A stretch of 64,000 nucleotides of DNA from JAXGQE01 sp040766585 (lineage in GTDB: Bacteria > Bacillota > SLNR01): contig JAXGQE010000006.1 of NCBI GenBank assembly GCA_040766585.1, positions 1 through 64,000 of the forward strand, read 5' to 3'. How positions within the stretch are numbered: position 1 is the first letter of the stretch; the number at the start of each line of letters is the position of its first letter. The position numbers and the translations under genes were made by a program. Shown here one piece after another: positions 25,866 through 35,949 of this stretch. The notes under the pieces are model-generated. The model had not been told where the DNA came from and did no database searches. It worked only from the letters and a program-made list of their open reading frames with translations.

Positions 25866-26666
25866 TTAGGACAAAGCCCAGTGCTGAATGGCTGCCGCAG
25901 CACCTTCTTCGTCGTTGGTACCCGTAACATAACCAGCAAAACTTTTTACATCGTCCGGAGCATTGCCCATGGCTACGCCCAGGCCGGCAAACGTAATCAT
26001 ATCCAGATCATTGTACTGATCCCCGATGGCCATGATGCGGGAATGGCCGATATTCAGCGAAGACGCCAGCTGACGCAGGGCATTCCCTTTGGACACTTCC
26101 GCGTGCACAATCTCCAGATACAAGGGATGCGATTTGAAGGATCTCACCTGACCCCCCAGGGCTGCTTCCATTGAGATCATCAGATCATCCAGCTCCCGGG
26201 TATCCCCCATGACCAGGAATTTGTAAAAACCGCTGCACTGATCCAGATTCAGTTCCGTCAAAGGATGAATGGAGACCCCGGTACGAGCTGCATAAACCCG
26301 GCTTTTCTCGGTCATTTTCGGCACATACAAAGCGTCTTCCGTATACACCTGATAATGAATTCCTGCCCTTTCGATCCGATCCATGGTCTGGATACTGATA
26401 TCCATGCTGATCTTCTTCTGGAAAAACACATCTTTACTTATAGAATTTTTCACCAGCGCCCCGTTGTAGGTGATCAGCGGCACATCCAGTCCCATCTCCG
26501 CCGCAATGGCGCAGGCAGACTGATACATTCTCCCTGTGGATAGAGTCAGCACAATGCCTTTTTCCACGGCAAGCTGAACCACACGTTTGGTGTTTTCGGT
26601 CAACCGGTGCTGGCTGTTTAAAAGGGTGCCGTCAATATCGACAGCCACCAGATCAAATTTTCTCAT
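25866..26666 (-). CDS. Cof-type HAD-superfamily hydrolase
   Basis: A 266-residue HAD phosphatase of the Cof/YbjI class. Motif I is VAVDIDGTLLNS, motif II LTLSTGRM, and motif IV GDQYNDLDMITFAGLGVAMGNA. The IIB-type cap lies between. Such enzymes dephosphorylate sugar phosphates, FMN or related metabolites; the substrate cannot be predicted. GGGAGG precedes ATG 26666. Confidence 0.93.
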   Translation of the reverse strand: MRKFDLVAVDIDGTLLNSQHRLTENTKRVVQLAVEKGIVLTLSTGRMYQSACAIAAEMGLDVPLITYNGALVKNSISKDVFFQKKISMDISIQTMDRIERAGIHYQVYTEDALYVPKMTEKSRVYAARTGVSIHPLTELNLDQCSGFYKFLVMGDTRELDDLMISMEAALGGQVRSFKSHPLYLEIVHAEVSKGNALRQLASSLNIGHSRIMAIGDQYNDLDMITFAGLGVAMGNAPDDVKSFAGYVTGTNDEEGAAAAIQHWALS

Positions 26667-26728
26667 TCAGTGCCTCCCGACCAATCATACGAATATATTT
26701 CCGAACGGATCAGCAAAATCCTGCCGGC

Positions 26729-27574
26729 TTACTCGTTCAAAGAGCGAACATTTGCCCTCTCCGGCTGATTCATGCCCAGTTCTCTGGACCGTCGGGTGGC
26801 TTCCCGAACTGCTGTCATGAGAGCAGCCCGCACACCGGCTTTCTCCAGTTCGTAAATCCCCTCAATGGCCGTGCCGCCGGGAGATGTGACCATATCCCTC
26901 AGTCTTCCCGGATGCTCATCCGTCTCCAGTACCATTTTTGCTGCACCCAGAAAAGTCTGTGCGGCTAAAAGCATGGCGGCCTCCCGGGAAAAGCCGGCCA
27001 TGACGCCCCCATCGGCAAATGCTTCAATCAGAAGGTACACATAAGCCGGTCCGCTGCCGCTGAAACCGGTAATGCCGTCCATCATCTTTTCATCCACCCA
27101 CAGAATCTTGCTCATTCCACCGGTCAGCATTTTAACTTCTTCCACTTCCGCCTCTGTACTGTTGATCCCCAGACTTAGTCCGGTTATTCCTTCTCCCACC
27201 AGACAAGGCGTGTTGGGCATCAGCCGAATTACGCGCACCCTTTTGTCCAGGAACGATTCAATGTATTGAGTCGTAATACCGGCAGCTATGGACACCACCA
27301 GTGTATCGGCACTGATGGATGTGCCGATTTCGCTTAGGACGCTCTGAATATTCTGCGGTTTGACCGTGAGAAACAGAGTTCTGGAACGGGCAGCGACATC
27401 CATGTTGTCCCGAGCTGATTGAACCCCGTACTCTGTGGTCAGAAACTCCATTCTTTCCGATATGGCATCACTGATGAGAATCTCCCGCCGAGTCACGACT
27501 CCAGACTTCAGCATTCCCTTAATCAGCGCTTCAGCCATTCTTCCGGCTCCTACAAATCCGATGCTGTTGGACAT
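26729..27574 (-). CDS. proC: Pyrroline-5-carboxylate reductase
   Basis: A 281-residue NAD(P)H-dependent reductase completing proline synthesis. N-terminal Rossmann motif IGFVGAGRMAEALI, VKPQNIQSVL, RLMPNTPCLVGEG, and the C-terminal substrate block FSGSGPAYVYLLIEAFADGG and MVTSPGGTAIEGI. GAGGTGACG precedes ATG 27574. It is preceded by a T-box leader, which links expression to an uncharged tRNA. No proA or proB is in the window. Confidence 0.97.
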   Translation of the reverse strand: MSNSIGFVGAGRMAEALIKGMLKSGVVTRREILISDAISERMEFLTTEYGVQSARDNMDVAARSRTLFLTVKPQNIQSVLSEIGTSISADTLVVSIAAGITTQYIESFLDKRVRVIRLMPNTPCLVGEGITGLSLGINSTEAEVEEVKMLTGGMSKILWVDEKMMDGITGFSGSGPAYVYLLIEAFADGGVMAGFSREAAMLLAAQTFLGAAKMVLETDEHPGRLRDMVTSPGGTAIEGIYELEKAGVRAALMTAVREATRRSRELGMNQPERANVRSLNE

Positions 27575-27591
27575 TTCTCGTCACCTCGCTT

Positions 27592-27835
27592 AAAAAAAAT
27601 GAGCCTCCGTCCCAAAGGGACGGAAGCTTTTTCCGCGGTACCACCCAAATTGACAGATGACTGTCCTCTTTCATGTCCGTAACGCAGACCTGCGGTACAG
27701 CTTACTGGGGTATTCAGCGTACAGCTCCGAGACGGGTTCAGCGGAGTAGACTGACAAATGCTCACAGTTTACAGCATTTGCTCCCTGGCAGGTACGATCC
27801 GCTTACTGATTCTCTTCACAGCTTTTCATAAACAT
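27592..27835 (-). promoter_or_regulatory. T-box riboswitch leader of proC, probable proline specifier
   Basis: The minus strand carries the near-invariant T-box sequence TGGGTGGTACCGCGG at 27633-27647, followed by the terminator stem TCCGTCCC/GGGACGGA (27605-27624) and eight T bases. The 5' part shows a long stem I with an AGTAA motif. On its 3' side GAACCCGT at 27732-27739 offers CCC (27734-27736) as a proline specifier codon, consistent with the gene controlled; the exact codon register is inferred. Uncharged tRNA would favour the antiterminator and raise proC expression. Confidence 0.9.
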
Positions 27836-27882
27836 ATATTTAACTCAATGTATCAGATCCTGCAGGATCTGTCAAGCAGCCA

Positions 27883-29064
27883 TCAGGCAAAAACCTGCAG
27901 GGCATTCTCGAAGTCAGCTATCAGTTCATCAGCGTTTTCGGCTCCCACCGATACCCGCATCAGTCCCGTGGTGATTCCCATGCTCTCCCGTTCCTCCGGG
28001 GATAAAGCTGCGTGGGACGATGAAACCGGATGGGAAAGAGTGGTACGGAATCCTCCCAGCGTCATGGCATAATGCACGATTTCCAGCTTGTGCATGAATT
28101 CATTGATTTTGTCTCGATTGTCCGGCATCAGAAAACTCATCATGGCCCCGTAGCCGTTAAAAAGCCTTTGGGCAATGGCATGCTGGGGGTGGGATGCCAG
28201 GCTGGGGTGGTTGACTTTCCGAACATACGGATTTCGTTCCAGAGCCTGGGCCAGTTTATCGGCATTCTCCAGCTGTTTTTTCATGCGCAGGTCCATGGTT
28301 CGAGCTCCCCGCATAATCAGCCAGGATGAAAATGGATCCAGGGGAGAACCCAAAAGAAGCTGCATCTCATAGATCTTCTTGATGATATCCGGGCTGGATG
28401 CCGTTATGGAACCAGCCGCCACATCGCTGTGGCCATTGATGAATTTCGTCAGACTGTTGATGGAAACATGAGCACCCCATTCCAAGGGACGCACCACCAA
28501 GGGGGTTGTGAAAGTATTGTCCACCACCATCAGGGCGCCGGCCCGGTCTGCGATGTCAGCGATGGCTTCCAGATCCACCACCACAATCATCGGGTTGGAT
28601 ACCGTCTCCGTGTAGAGGATTTTTGTGTTGGGCTGGATTTTTTTCTCTACTTCATCCAGATCATTGAAATTGGCATAGGTGACTTCTACGCCGTACCTGG
28701 GCATAATCAGGTTAAACAGTTCGAAGGTCTCCCCGTATAAGGCATGACTGGATAGGATGTGGTCACCCTGTTCCACATGAGAAAAAATGGTGGTGGAAAT
28801 GGCCGCCATCCCGGCACTGAAAATGAGGGAATCCTCACCGTTTTCCAGATACGTTATGAGTTCTGCCAGTGCATTGCGATTGGGGTTCCGAGTACGGATA
28901 TAGGCGTATCCCTTTTCCTGATAGACCGACATTAAATCTTCCAGATCGTCCACATTGAAAGCGGTGGACATAAAAATCGGCGGTACTTCCGGCGTATCCC
29001 TTCTCCCTTTCAGCCGGCTGCCGCGGGTCAGAATTTCTGTTTCGGGACTTCTTTTCCTGTCCAT
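27883..29064 (-). CDS. Cys/Met metabolism PLP-dependent enzyme (gamma-lyase/gamma-synthase family)
   Basis: A 393-residue fold-type I PLP enzyme. PLP contacts are seen at SAGMAAIS, VDNTFTTP and the Schiff-base Lys in SINSLTKFINGHSDVAAG (about 195-212), and RVSVGAENADELI closes the protein. It could be methionine gamma-lyase, cystathionine gamma-lyase or gamma-synthase; in the signature before the Lys this one has Leu-Thr-Lys-Phe. It has its own promoter and a GGAGGG site before ATG 29064, so it is probably a separate unit from uvrC. Confidence 0.88.
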   Translation of the reverse strand: MDRKRSPETEILTRGSRLKGRRDTPEVPPIFMSTAFNVDDLEDLMSVYQEKGYAYIRTRNPNRNALAELITYLENGEDSLIFSAGMAAISTTIFSHVEQGDHILSSHALYGETFELFNLIMPRYGVEVTYANFNDLDEVEKKIQPNTKILYTETVSNPMIVVVDLEAIADIADRAGALMVVDNTFTTPLVVRPLEWGAHVSINSLTKFINGHSDVAAGSITASSPDIIKKIYEMQLLLGSPLDPFSSWLIMRGARTMDLRMKKQLENADKLAQALERNPYVRKVNHPSLASHPQHAIAQRLFNGYGAMMSFLMPDNRDKINEFMHKLEIVHYAMTLGGFRTTLSHPVSSSHAALSPEERESMGITTGLMRVSVGAENADELIADFENALQVFA

Positions 29065-29100
29065 GCCGATCCCTCCGTCTCTTGATTTGGATGTACCCTC

Positions 29101-29129
29101 ACTATATGAGAACTATTATCAATTGTCAA
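29101..29129 (-). promoter_or_regulatory. Putative promoter of the PLP enzyme gene
   Basis: TTGACA (29124-29129) and TATAGT (29101-29106) on the minus strand with a 17-bp spacer, 37 bp before the start codon. No SAM riboswitch was seen in the short leader. Confidence 0.65.
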
Positions 29130-29145
29130 TAGCGGGTTTCTTCGT

Positions 29146-31026
29146 TTATGAATCTGCTTCACTGCTGCCACCAGAATCATCCTGCATTTCCTTTTCCAGA
29201 GCACCCAGAAAGTTGTCCACCCGGGCCCTGCTGATCCCCAACAGATTCCCAATCGCGTCCGGATCCGCATTTCGTATGCCCTGTAGCGATCCAAACTCCT
29301 TCAGCAGCATGGTTTTTCTCTGTTTCCCGATGCCCGGGATGCCGTCCAGCACCGAATTCACCATTTTCCGGGTCCTCAGGTTACGGTGGTAACTGACAGC
29401 AAACCGGTGAGCTTCATCCCGGATCCGCTGCAGCAGTCGCAGCCCCTGGTCTGAGCGGGGAAGCACCAGCGGTTCTGTGTGATGGACCGGAAATATTTCC
29501 TCCCTCTCCTTGGCCAGTCCGATCAGAGGGATATCCGCAAAGCCGCTTTCTTTCAGAGCTTCATAGGCTGCACTGACCTGCCCTTTTCCTCCATCCACAA
29601 CGATGAGCTGGGGTTTTTCATCAAAAGCATGTTCGCCATCATCCTCCTGGATACGGGGTCCTGTCAGTTTTTTCAGACGGCGGGTCAGTACTTCTTTCAT
29701 CATCGCAAAGTCATCCGGCCCGTTTACGGTTCGGATTTGAAAACGCCGATAGGCTTTTTTCATGGGCTTCCCGTCGATGAATACCACCATGGATCCCACC
29801 GACTCATGCCCCTGAATGTTGGAGATGTCGTAGCATTCTATCCGGGTAGGCACCGTCTCCAGATTCAAGTGAGCTTTCAGGGCTTCCAAAGCACCCCAGG
29901 TCATATCGTGGGAACGAAGATCCCTCTGCGCCCATTCTTCCAAGGCCAGATGGGTATTCTTTTCGGCCATCTGCAGCAGTTCTTTTTTCTTGCCCCGGCG
30001 GGGTACGGTGATTTTCACCTTGCTGCCCCGCTTCTGACTCAGCCACTGCTGGACCAGTTCCAGATCATCCGGTTCTTCCGGGACGATGATTTCCTTGGGA
30101 ACCTGCAGAACCGTGTTGTAGTATTGCTTCAGGAATGAACTGAGGATTTCAGCCGCCGCCATACCTTCTGTATCATCCAGCCGGTACTGATCCCGGCCCA
30201 AAAGCTTTCCTTCCCGCATATAAAAAATCTGAATACAGGCCCGGGCCTCCTCCTTGGACAGAGCGACAATATCCCGGTCTTCGGTCAGAGAAGCCGATAT
30301 TTTCTGCCGCGCTGTGATTTTTTCCACAGCCTGGATCCGATCCCTCAACCGGGCGGCCTTTTCATACGCCATCTGGTCCGACGCCTGCTTCATCTCCTGT
30401 TTCAGGGACTTAATCAGGTCTTCCTGTTTCCCCTCCAGGAACTGCACGGCATCGGACACGGTCTGATTGTACTCTTCTTGAGAAATGTACCCCTGGCAGG
30501 GCGCCGGGCATCGTTTAATATGGTAATTCAGGCAGGGCCGGGAGGGGGGATCTTTCAACAAATCGATGCGGCAGTCCCTCAACCGGAAAACGCTGCGAAT
30601 CAGATCCAGGGTTTCAGCTACGGCACCGGCATCTGTAAACGGCCCAAAATATCGATCCCCGTCATCTTTCATCTTTCTGGCTTTGACAATGCGGGGGTAG
30701 GAATCTGTCCAGGTAACCTGGATGTATGGAAAATGTTTATCATCTTTCAAATTGATATTGTAGCGGGGTTTGTGTTTTTTGATCAGATTGCTTTCCAGAA
30801 TCAGCGCTTCAATTTCTGTATCCGTGACAATGTAGTCCACCGAATGGATATGGCTGACCAGAATGTGGGTTTTGGGGGATGCGTTTTTCCCGGGCTGGGC
30901 ATAGGAACGGACCCTTTTTTTCAGCGAAAGGGCCTTCCCGACATAGATAATTTCCCCCTGTTTGCTTTTCATCAGGTACACACCCGGTTTGTCTGGCATG
31001 GTTTCCAGAAGCTGATCCCAGTCCAT
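29146..31026 (-). CDS. uvrC: Excinuclease ABC subunit C
   Basis: A 626-residue UvrC making the two incisions in nucleotide excision repair. The GIY-YIG domain is at the N-terminus (GVYLMKSKQGEIIYVGKA), the UvrB-interacting UVR helix at about 200-235, the RNase-H-like 5' nuclease domain with IECYDISNIQG and IVVDGGKGQ, and two helix-hairpin-helix motifs at the end (IPGIGKQRK and LLGISRARV). ATG 31026 after AAGGAG is preferred to an in-frame GTG at 31035. It is the last gene of uvrB-uvrA-uvrC. Confidence 0.97.
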   Translation of the reverse strand: MDWDQLLETMPDKPGVYLMKSKQGEIIYVGKALSLKKRVRSYAQPGKNASPKTHILVSHIHSVDYIVTDTEIEALILESNLIKKHKPRYNINLKDDKHFPYIQVTWTDSYPRIVKARKMKDDGDRYFGPFTDAGAVAETLDLIRSVFRLRDCRIDLLKDPPSRPCLNYHIKRCPAPCQGYISQEEYNQTVSDAVQFLEGKQEDLIKSLKQEMKQASDQMAYEKAARLRDRIQAVEKITARQKISASLTEDRDIVALSKEEARACIQIFYMREGKLLGRDQYRLDDTEGMAAAEILSSFLKQYYNTVLQVPKEIIVPEEPDDLELVQQWLSQKRGSKVKITVPRRGKKKELLQMAEKNTHLALEEWAQRDLRSHDMTWGALEALKAHLNLETVPTRIECYDISNIQGHESVGSMVVFIDGKPMKKAYRRFQIRTVNGPDDFAMMKEVLTRRLKKLTGPRIQEDDGEHAFDEKPQLIVVDGGKGQVSAAYEALKESGFADIPLIGLAKEREEIFPVHHTEPLVLPRSDQGLRLLQRIRDEAHRFAVSYHRNLRTRKMVNSVLDGIPGIGKQRKTMLLKEFGSLQGIRNADPDAIGNLLGISRARVDNFLGALEKEMQDDSGGSSEADS

Positions 31027-31042
31027 CGATTCCACTCCTTGC

Positions 31043-33868
31043 TTACCGGGGACTCAAAACCCGTTTTAAAAACTGTCCGGTGTATGATCCTTCAGCGTCA
31101 GCCACCTCTTCCGGTGTACCCACAGCCACCACCTGCCCACCCCGATCTCCGCCTTCCGGCCCCAGATCGATGATATAATCGGCGGTTTTGATCACATCCA
31201 GATTGTGCTCAATGACCAGCACCGTATCCCCCGCCTCCGTCAGCCGGTTCAAGACCTCCAGCAGTTTATGGATGTCGGCCATATGCAGACCGGTGGTGGG
31301 TTCATCCAGCAAATACAATGTTTTTCCATTGCTGCGGCGGCTCAGTTCCGTGGCCAGCTTTACCCTCTGGGCCTCACCGCCGGATAGTGTGGTAGCTGGC
31401 TGCCCCAGACGAATGTACCCCAGCCCCACATCCTGCAGAGTCTGCAGCTTTCGTTTGATGCGGGGGATGTTTTCAAAGAATTCCAGAGCTTCATCCACGA
31501 TCATATCCAGCACATCGGCAATGGTTTTTCCCTTGAAATGGACATTCAAGGTCTCCCGGTTGTATCGTTTTCCTTTGCATACCTCGCACGGTACATAGAC
31601 ATCCGGCAAAAAATGCATCTCAATCTTGATGATCCCGTCGCCTTTGCAGGCTTCACACCGCCCACCTTTGACATTGAAGCTGAATCGCCCCGGCTTGTAT
31701 CCCCGGGCTTTGGACTCTGTGGTCTGGGAAAATACCTGCCGTATGCTGTCAAAAACGCCGGTATAGGTGGCCGGATTGGAGCGCGGTGTTCGCCCAATGG
31801 GAGACTGATCAATGTTGATGACTTTATCCAGGTATTCAGTTCCCGTTATCTCCAGATGTTCTCCCGGTTTGCTTTTGCCCCGATGCAGCTGGGATGACAG
31901 GTGCTTATAGAGGATTTCGTTGATCAGTGTGCTCTTCCCGGATCCGGATACTCCGGTAACACACACAAACACGCCCAGAGGAATATCCACCTGAATGTCT
32001 TTCAGGTTGTTTTCGGCAGCCCCGATTATTCGGATTCTGCTGCCATTGGGGATTCTCCGCCGGTCCGGTATAGGTATGGATATCTTCCCGGCCAGATACT
32101 GACCGGTAATGGAATTCTCTTCCGCCAGGATTTGATCCATGGTTCCTGCGGCTACAATTTCTCCCCCGTGAACGCCTGCACCCGGGCCGATATCCACGAT
32201 GTAGTCGGCGGCACGAATGGTTTCTTCATCATGCTCCACCACAATCAGGGTGTTGCCCAGGTCTTTCAACCTCTTCAAAGCTTCGATGAGCCGCAGATTG
32301 TCCCGCTGGTGCAGCCCGATACTAGGTTCGTCCAGAATGTACAGGACACCCATCAGCCCGGAACCAATCTGAGTGGCTAGACGAATCCGCTGAGACTCAC
32401 CGCCGGATAAAGACCCGGCCGCTCGGCTCAGTGTCAGATAGTCCAGTCCCACCTTGATCAAAAACTGCAGCCGCTCCTGTATTTCTTTCAATAGCAGCCG
32501 GGCAATCAGATAATCCCGGTCGCTGAGACTAATTTCACCAAAATAATCATACGCCGTTCCCACCGACAAGTCGGCTACATCCGCAATGGATAAATCGCCG
32601 ATGGTAACGGAAAGACTCTCCTTTTTTAACCTCTTCCCACCGCAGGCCTGGCAAGCATGGGTGCTCATGTAGCTTTCAATATCTTCCCGGGCCGCATCAG
32701 ACGAGGCCTCCCGATGCCTTCTTTCCAGGTTTGGAACGATCCCTTCGTAGGCTGTCTGGTAGACCCGCACCCGCCCGAATGGATTCCGATACTGAAAGCG
32801 GATTTTTTCCCCTTTGGATCCGTACAGCAAAATCTGCCACTGGTCCTCGGTCAGATTCTCCACCGGAATCGTTGTATCAATCCCGAAATGTTTGGCTGCC
32901 GCCTCCAGCAGCTGGGGATAATAGGTGCTGCTGCCCCGGGACCAGGGAGCAAAAGCCCCTTCATCGATGGACAAACCTCTGTTGGGAACCACCAGATCCG
33001 GATCCACTTCCATATTGATCCCCAGCCCTTTGCAGACAGGACATGCTCCATAGGGGTTGTTGAAGGAAAACATCCGAGGAGCCACTTCTTCAAAACTGAT
33101 GCCGCAGTCCACACAGGCAAAATTCTGACTCATGGTCCATTCATCCCCATCGATGACATCGATGATAATCAGCCCATCGCTGAGGCCCAATCCAGTCTCA
33201 ATGGATTCCGCCATTCGTTTTTGAGCGTCCTCCCGAATGACAATGCGGTCAATCACCACTTCGATCGTGTGTTTTTTCGTTTTGGCCAGTTTTATCTCTT
33301 CGGACAGGTCATGGACATTCCCGTCGATGCGCACTCGGGCAAATCCATTCTTACGAATATCGCTGAGAATCTTCTGATACTCTCCCTTGCGCCCTCGAAC
33401 CACCGGGGCCAGGATCTGAATCCGGGTTCCTTCCGGCAGAGTCATGAGCTGATCCACCATCTGCTCCACGGTCTGCTGCTGAATCGGTTTTCCGCACTGG
33501 GGGCAGTGGGGCTTCCCTATGCGGGCAAAAAGTACCCGCAGATAATCATAGATTTCCGTCACCGTACCCACAGTCGATCGTGGGTTCCGGCTGGTTGTCT
33601 TCTGATCAATGGAAATGGCCGGAGACAGACCTTCGATGTATTCCACATCGGGTTTGTCCATCTGCCCCAGAAACTGCCGGGCGTATGATGAGAGGGATTC
33701 CACATAACGCCGCTGCCCTTCCGCATAGATTGTATCAAAAGCCAGAGATGATTTTCCCGATCCGCTGAGCCCGGTGAACACCACCAGGCTGTCTCTGGGG
33801 ATATCCAGATTGATGTTTTTGAGATTGTGCTGCTTTGCCCCTCGGATAACAATCTTGTCCTTCGCCAT
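31043..33868 (-). CDS. uvrA: Excinuclease ABC subunit A
   Basis: A 941-residue damage-recognition ATPase. Two ABC modules are complete: Walker A GLSGSGKSS (about 32) and GVSGSGKST (about 640), signatures LSGGESQRIRLA and LSGGEAQRVKLA. Zinc-finger pairs CPQC, CxxC...CPVC and CEAC...CEVC are visible. It loads UvrB onto damaged DNA. AGGAGG precedes ATG 33868, 11 bp after uvrB. Confidence 0.98.
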   Translation of the reverse strand: MAKDKIVIRGAKQHNLKNINLDIPRDSLVVFTGLSGSGKSSLAFDTIYAEGQRRYVESLSSYARQFLGQMDKPDVEYIEGLSPAISIDQKTTSRNPRSTVGTVTEIYDYLRVLFARIGKPHCPQCGKPIQQQTVEQMVDQLMTLPEGTRIQILAPVVRGRKGEYQKILSDIRKNGFARVRIDGNVHDLSEEIKLAKTKKHTIEVVIDRIVIREDAQKRMAESIETGLGLSDGLIIIDVIDGDEWTMSQNFACVDCGISFEEVAPRMFSFNNPYGACPVCKGLGINMEVDPDLVVPNRGLSIDEGAFAPWSRGSSTYYPQLLEAAAKHFGIDTTIPVENLTEDQWQILLYGSKGEKIRFQYRNPFGRVRVYQTAYEGIVPNLERRHREASSDAAREDIESYMSTHACQACGGKRLKKESLSVTIGDLSIADVADLSVGTAYDYFGEISLSDRDYLIARLLLKEIQERLQFLIKVGLDYLTLSRAAGSLSGGESQRIRLATQIGSGLMGVLYILDEPSIGLHQRDNLRLIEALKRLKDLGNTLIVVEHDEETIRAADYIVDIGPGAGVHGGEIVAAGTMDQILAEENSITGQYLAGKISIPIPDRRRIPNGSRIRIIGAAENNLKDIQVDIPLGVFVCVTGVSGSGKSTLINEILYKHLSSQLHRGKSKPGEHLEITGTEYLDKVINIDQSPIGRTPRSNPATYTGVFDSIRQVFSQTTESKARGYKPGRFSFNVKGGRCEACKGDGIIKIEMHFLPDVYVPCEVCKGKRYNRETLNVHFKGKTIADVLDMIVDEALEFFENIPRIKRKLQTLQDVGLGYIRLGQPATTLSGGEAQRVKLATELSRRSNGKTLYLLDEPTTGLHMADIHKLLEVLNRLTEAGDTVLVIEHNLDVIKTADYIIDLGPEGGDRGGQVVAVGTPEEVADAEGSYTGQFLKRVLSPR

Positions 33869-33879
33869 TCTTACGCCTC

Positions 33880-35892
33880 CTACGACTCTTCGGGTTCCTC
33901 TTTCAAGCGGCCGCTGCGCAGCCCTTCCAGTTCAAAGATCATGTCTCTCAATTGCGCTGCCTTCTCAAAATCCAGGGACCGGGCAGCCGTTTTCATATCT
34001 CTTTGCAGCGATGTTAGAAGCTTCTGGACCTCTTTCTTCTTCAAGGTATGCAGTGGTTTTTCCGGCAGATAGTCTGCCGCTGTCTCGGCAATATGTTTTG
34101 TCGCCTCCAGAACATCCCGAACATTTTTCTGGATCCCCTGAGGTTCAATGTCATGCATGTGATTGAACTCCATCTGCAGCTCCCTGCGTCGGTTGGTTTC
34201 ATCAATCGCTCGCTGCATAGAATCGGTCACTGTATCGGCATACATGATTACTCTTCCGGAAATATGCCGCGCTGCCCGGCCGATGGTCTGGACCAGGGAT
34301 GTTTCCGATCGCAGGAATCCTTCTTTGTCCGCATCCAGGATGGCCACCAAAGAGACCTCCGGTAAATCAAGCCCTTCCCTCAGGAGGTTGATTCCCACCA
34401 GTACATCAAATTTACCCAGACGCAGTTCCCGGATAATCTGCATTCGTTCCAGCGTATGGACTTCAGAGTGCAGGTAATTGACCTTGACTCCTGCCTGCTT
34501 TAAATAGTCCGTCAGGTCTTCTGCCATTCTTTTGGTCAGCGTTGTTACCAGTACCCGTTCATTCCTCTGGGCCCGCAGACGGATTTCTGCCAGAAGATCA
34601 TCGATCTGGCCCGCCACGGGACGAACATCCACTTCCGGATCCACCAGCCCGGTAGGCCGGATAATCTGTTCGACGATTCGCTGGCTCTTTTCCCGTTCAT
34701 ATGGGCCGGGCGTTGCAGAGACAAAGGTCACATGATTCATATGCTGTTCAAATTCCTCAAAAAAGAGAGGTCGGTTATCATAGGCCGACGGCAGTCTGAA
34801 TCCGTACTCCACCAGGGCTTCTTTTCTGGACCGGTCCCCGTGATACATTCCCCGAACCTGGGGCAGCGTCACATGAGATTCATCAATGATCAGAAGAAAA
34901 TCATCGGGGAAATAGTCCAGCAGGGTATTGGGAGTATCCCCCGGTTCCCTCTGGGTTAAATGTCTGGAATAGTTTTCGATCCCTGGACAGTATCCCATCT
35001 CCTGCAGCATTTCAATATCGTATCGGGTTCTCTGCTCCAGCCGTTGGGCTTCCAGCAGTTTGTTGTTTTTGCGAAGGACCTGCAGTCGTTCGGCCAGTTC
35101 ATCTTTGATGGACTCAACCGCTACCTGCATTTTTTCCGGTGTCGTAATGTAGTGGGACGCCGGGTAAATCGCAACATGATCCCGTTCACCCAGAATCTCT
35201 CCATTCAGGACGTCAATTTCCGTGAGCCGTTCAATTTCGTCTCCAAACAGCTCAACGCGAATGGCTTTTTCCGTATTGGATACCGGAAAAATCTCCAGCA
35301 CATCCCCCCGGACACGAAAATTGCCCCGGACAAAATCGTAATCATTCCGTTCATACTGGATATCCACCAGTTTGCGGATGATTTCATCCCGGTCTCTAAC
35401 CATCCCTTTGCGCAAGGAAAGCACCATGTTTTTGTAATCAATGGGGGAGCCCAGACTATAGATGCAGGACACACTGGCCACAATGACCACATCCTGCCGC
35501 TCAAAAAGTGCACAGGTAGCTGAATGCCTCATCTTGTCAATCTCATCGTTGATGGAAGCATCCTTTTCGATGTACATATCGCTGGACGGAATATAGGCTT
35601 CCGGCTGATAGTAATCGTAATAGCTGACGAAATATTCCACTGCATTCTCAGGAAAGAATGCCTTAAACTCACTGCACAGCTGCGCAGCCAGTGTCTTGTT
35701 GTGAGCCAGTACCAATGTAGGCCGCTGTACTTTTTCAATGACATGCGCCATAGTAAATGTTTTGCCGGATCCGGTGACACCTAGCAGCGTCTGCAGAGGG
35801 ATCCCCTGTAGGATCCCGTCCGCCACCTGCTGAATAGCTTTGGGCTGGTCCCCTCTCGGGATGTAATCCGAAACCACTTTGAACCGGGTCAT
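33880..35892 (-). CDS. uvrB: Excinuclease ABC subunit B
   Basis: A 670-residue helicase-like repair protein. Walker A GVTGSGKTF (about 38), the beta-hairpin VSYYDYYQPEAYIP, motif II IDESH, motif VI QTIGRAARH, and a C-terminal UVR domain with DFEKAAQLRD. It verifies damage and recruits UvrC. The frame is open to 35949, but ATG 35892 is the conserved start. A promoter and LexA-like box lie directly upstream, so the uvrB-uvrA-uvrC operon is probably SOS-controlled. Confidence 0.97.
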   Translation of the reverse strand: MTRFKVVSDYIPRGDQPKAIQQVADGILQGIPLQTLLGVTGSGKTFTMAHVIEKVQRPTLVLAHNKTLAAQLCSEFKAFFPENAVEYFVSYYDYYQPEAYIPSSDMYIEKDASINDEIDKMRHSATCALFERQDVVIVASVSCIYSLGSPIDYKNMVLSLRKGMVRDRDEIIRKLVDIQYERNDYDFVRGNFRVRGDVLEIFPVSNTEKAIRVELFGDEIERLTEIDVLNGEILGERDHVAIYPASHYITTPEKMQVAVESIKDELAERLQVLRKNNKLLEAQRLEQRTRYDIEMLQEMGYCPGIENYSRHLTQREPGDTPNTLLDYFPDDFLLIIDESHVTLPQVRGMYHGDRSRKEALVEYGFRLPSAYDNRPLFFEEFEQHMNHVTFVSATPGPYEREKSQRIVEQIIRPTGLVDPEVDVRPVAGQIDDLLAEIRLRAQRNERVLVTTLTKRMAEDLTDYLKQAGVKVNYLHSEVHTLERMQIIRELRLGKFDVLVGINLLREGLDLPEVSLVAILDADKEGFLRSETSLVQTIGRAARHISGRVIMYADTVTDSMQRAIDETNRRRELQMEFNHMHDIEPQGIQKNVRDVLEATKHIAETAADYLPEKPLHTLKKKEVQKLLTSLQRDMKTAARSLDFEKAAQLRDMIFELEGLRSGRLKEEPEES

Positions 35893-35920
35893 TCCATCAC
35901 CCCACTCAATTTTCTGATTC

Positions 35921-35949
35921 ATTATACCATAATTCGCAGTCCCACCCAA
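35921..35949 (-). promoter_or_regulatory. Putative uvrBAC promoter
   Basis: TTGGGT (35944-35949) and TATAAT (35921-35926) on the minus strand, spaced by 17 bp, 29 bp before the uvrB start codon. Confidence 0.65.

Noticed and set aside
27850..27882. Palindrome AGATCCTGCAGGATCT as a terminator for the PLP enzyme gene
   Set aside because: A symmetric 16-mer with no T run after it; stem too short with no loop. Left unassigned.
29065..29145. SAM-I riboswitch before the PLP enzyme, hinted at by ATCAAGAGACGGAGGGA
   Set aside because: Only the first bases resemble the SAM-I start. The leader is about 40 bases after the promoter, too short for the aptamer, and the GGAGGG part is the ribosome site.
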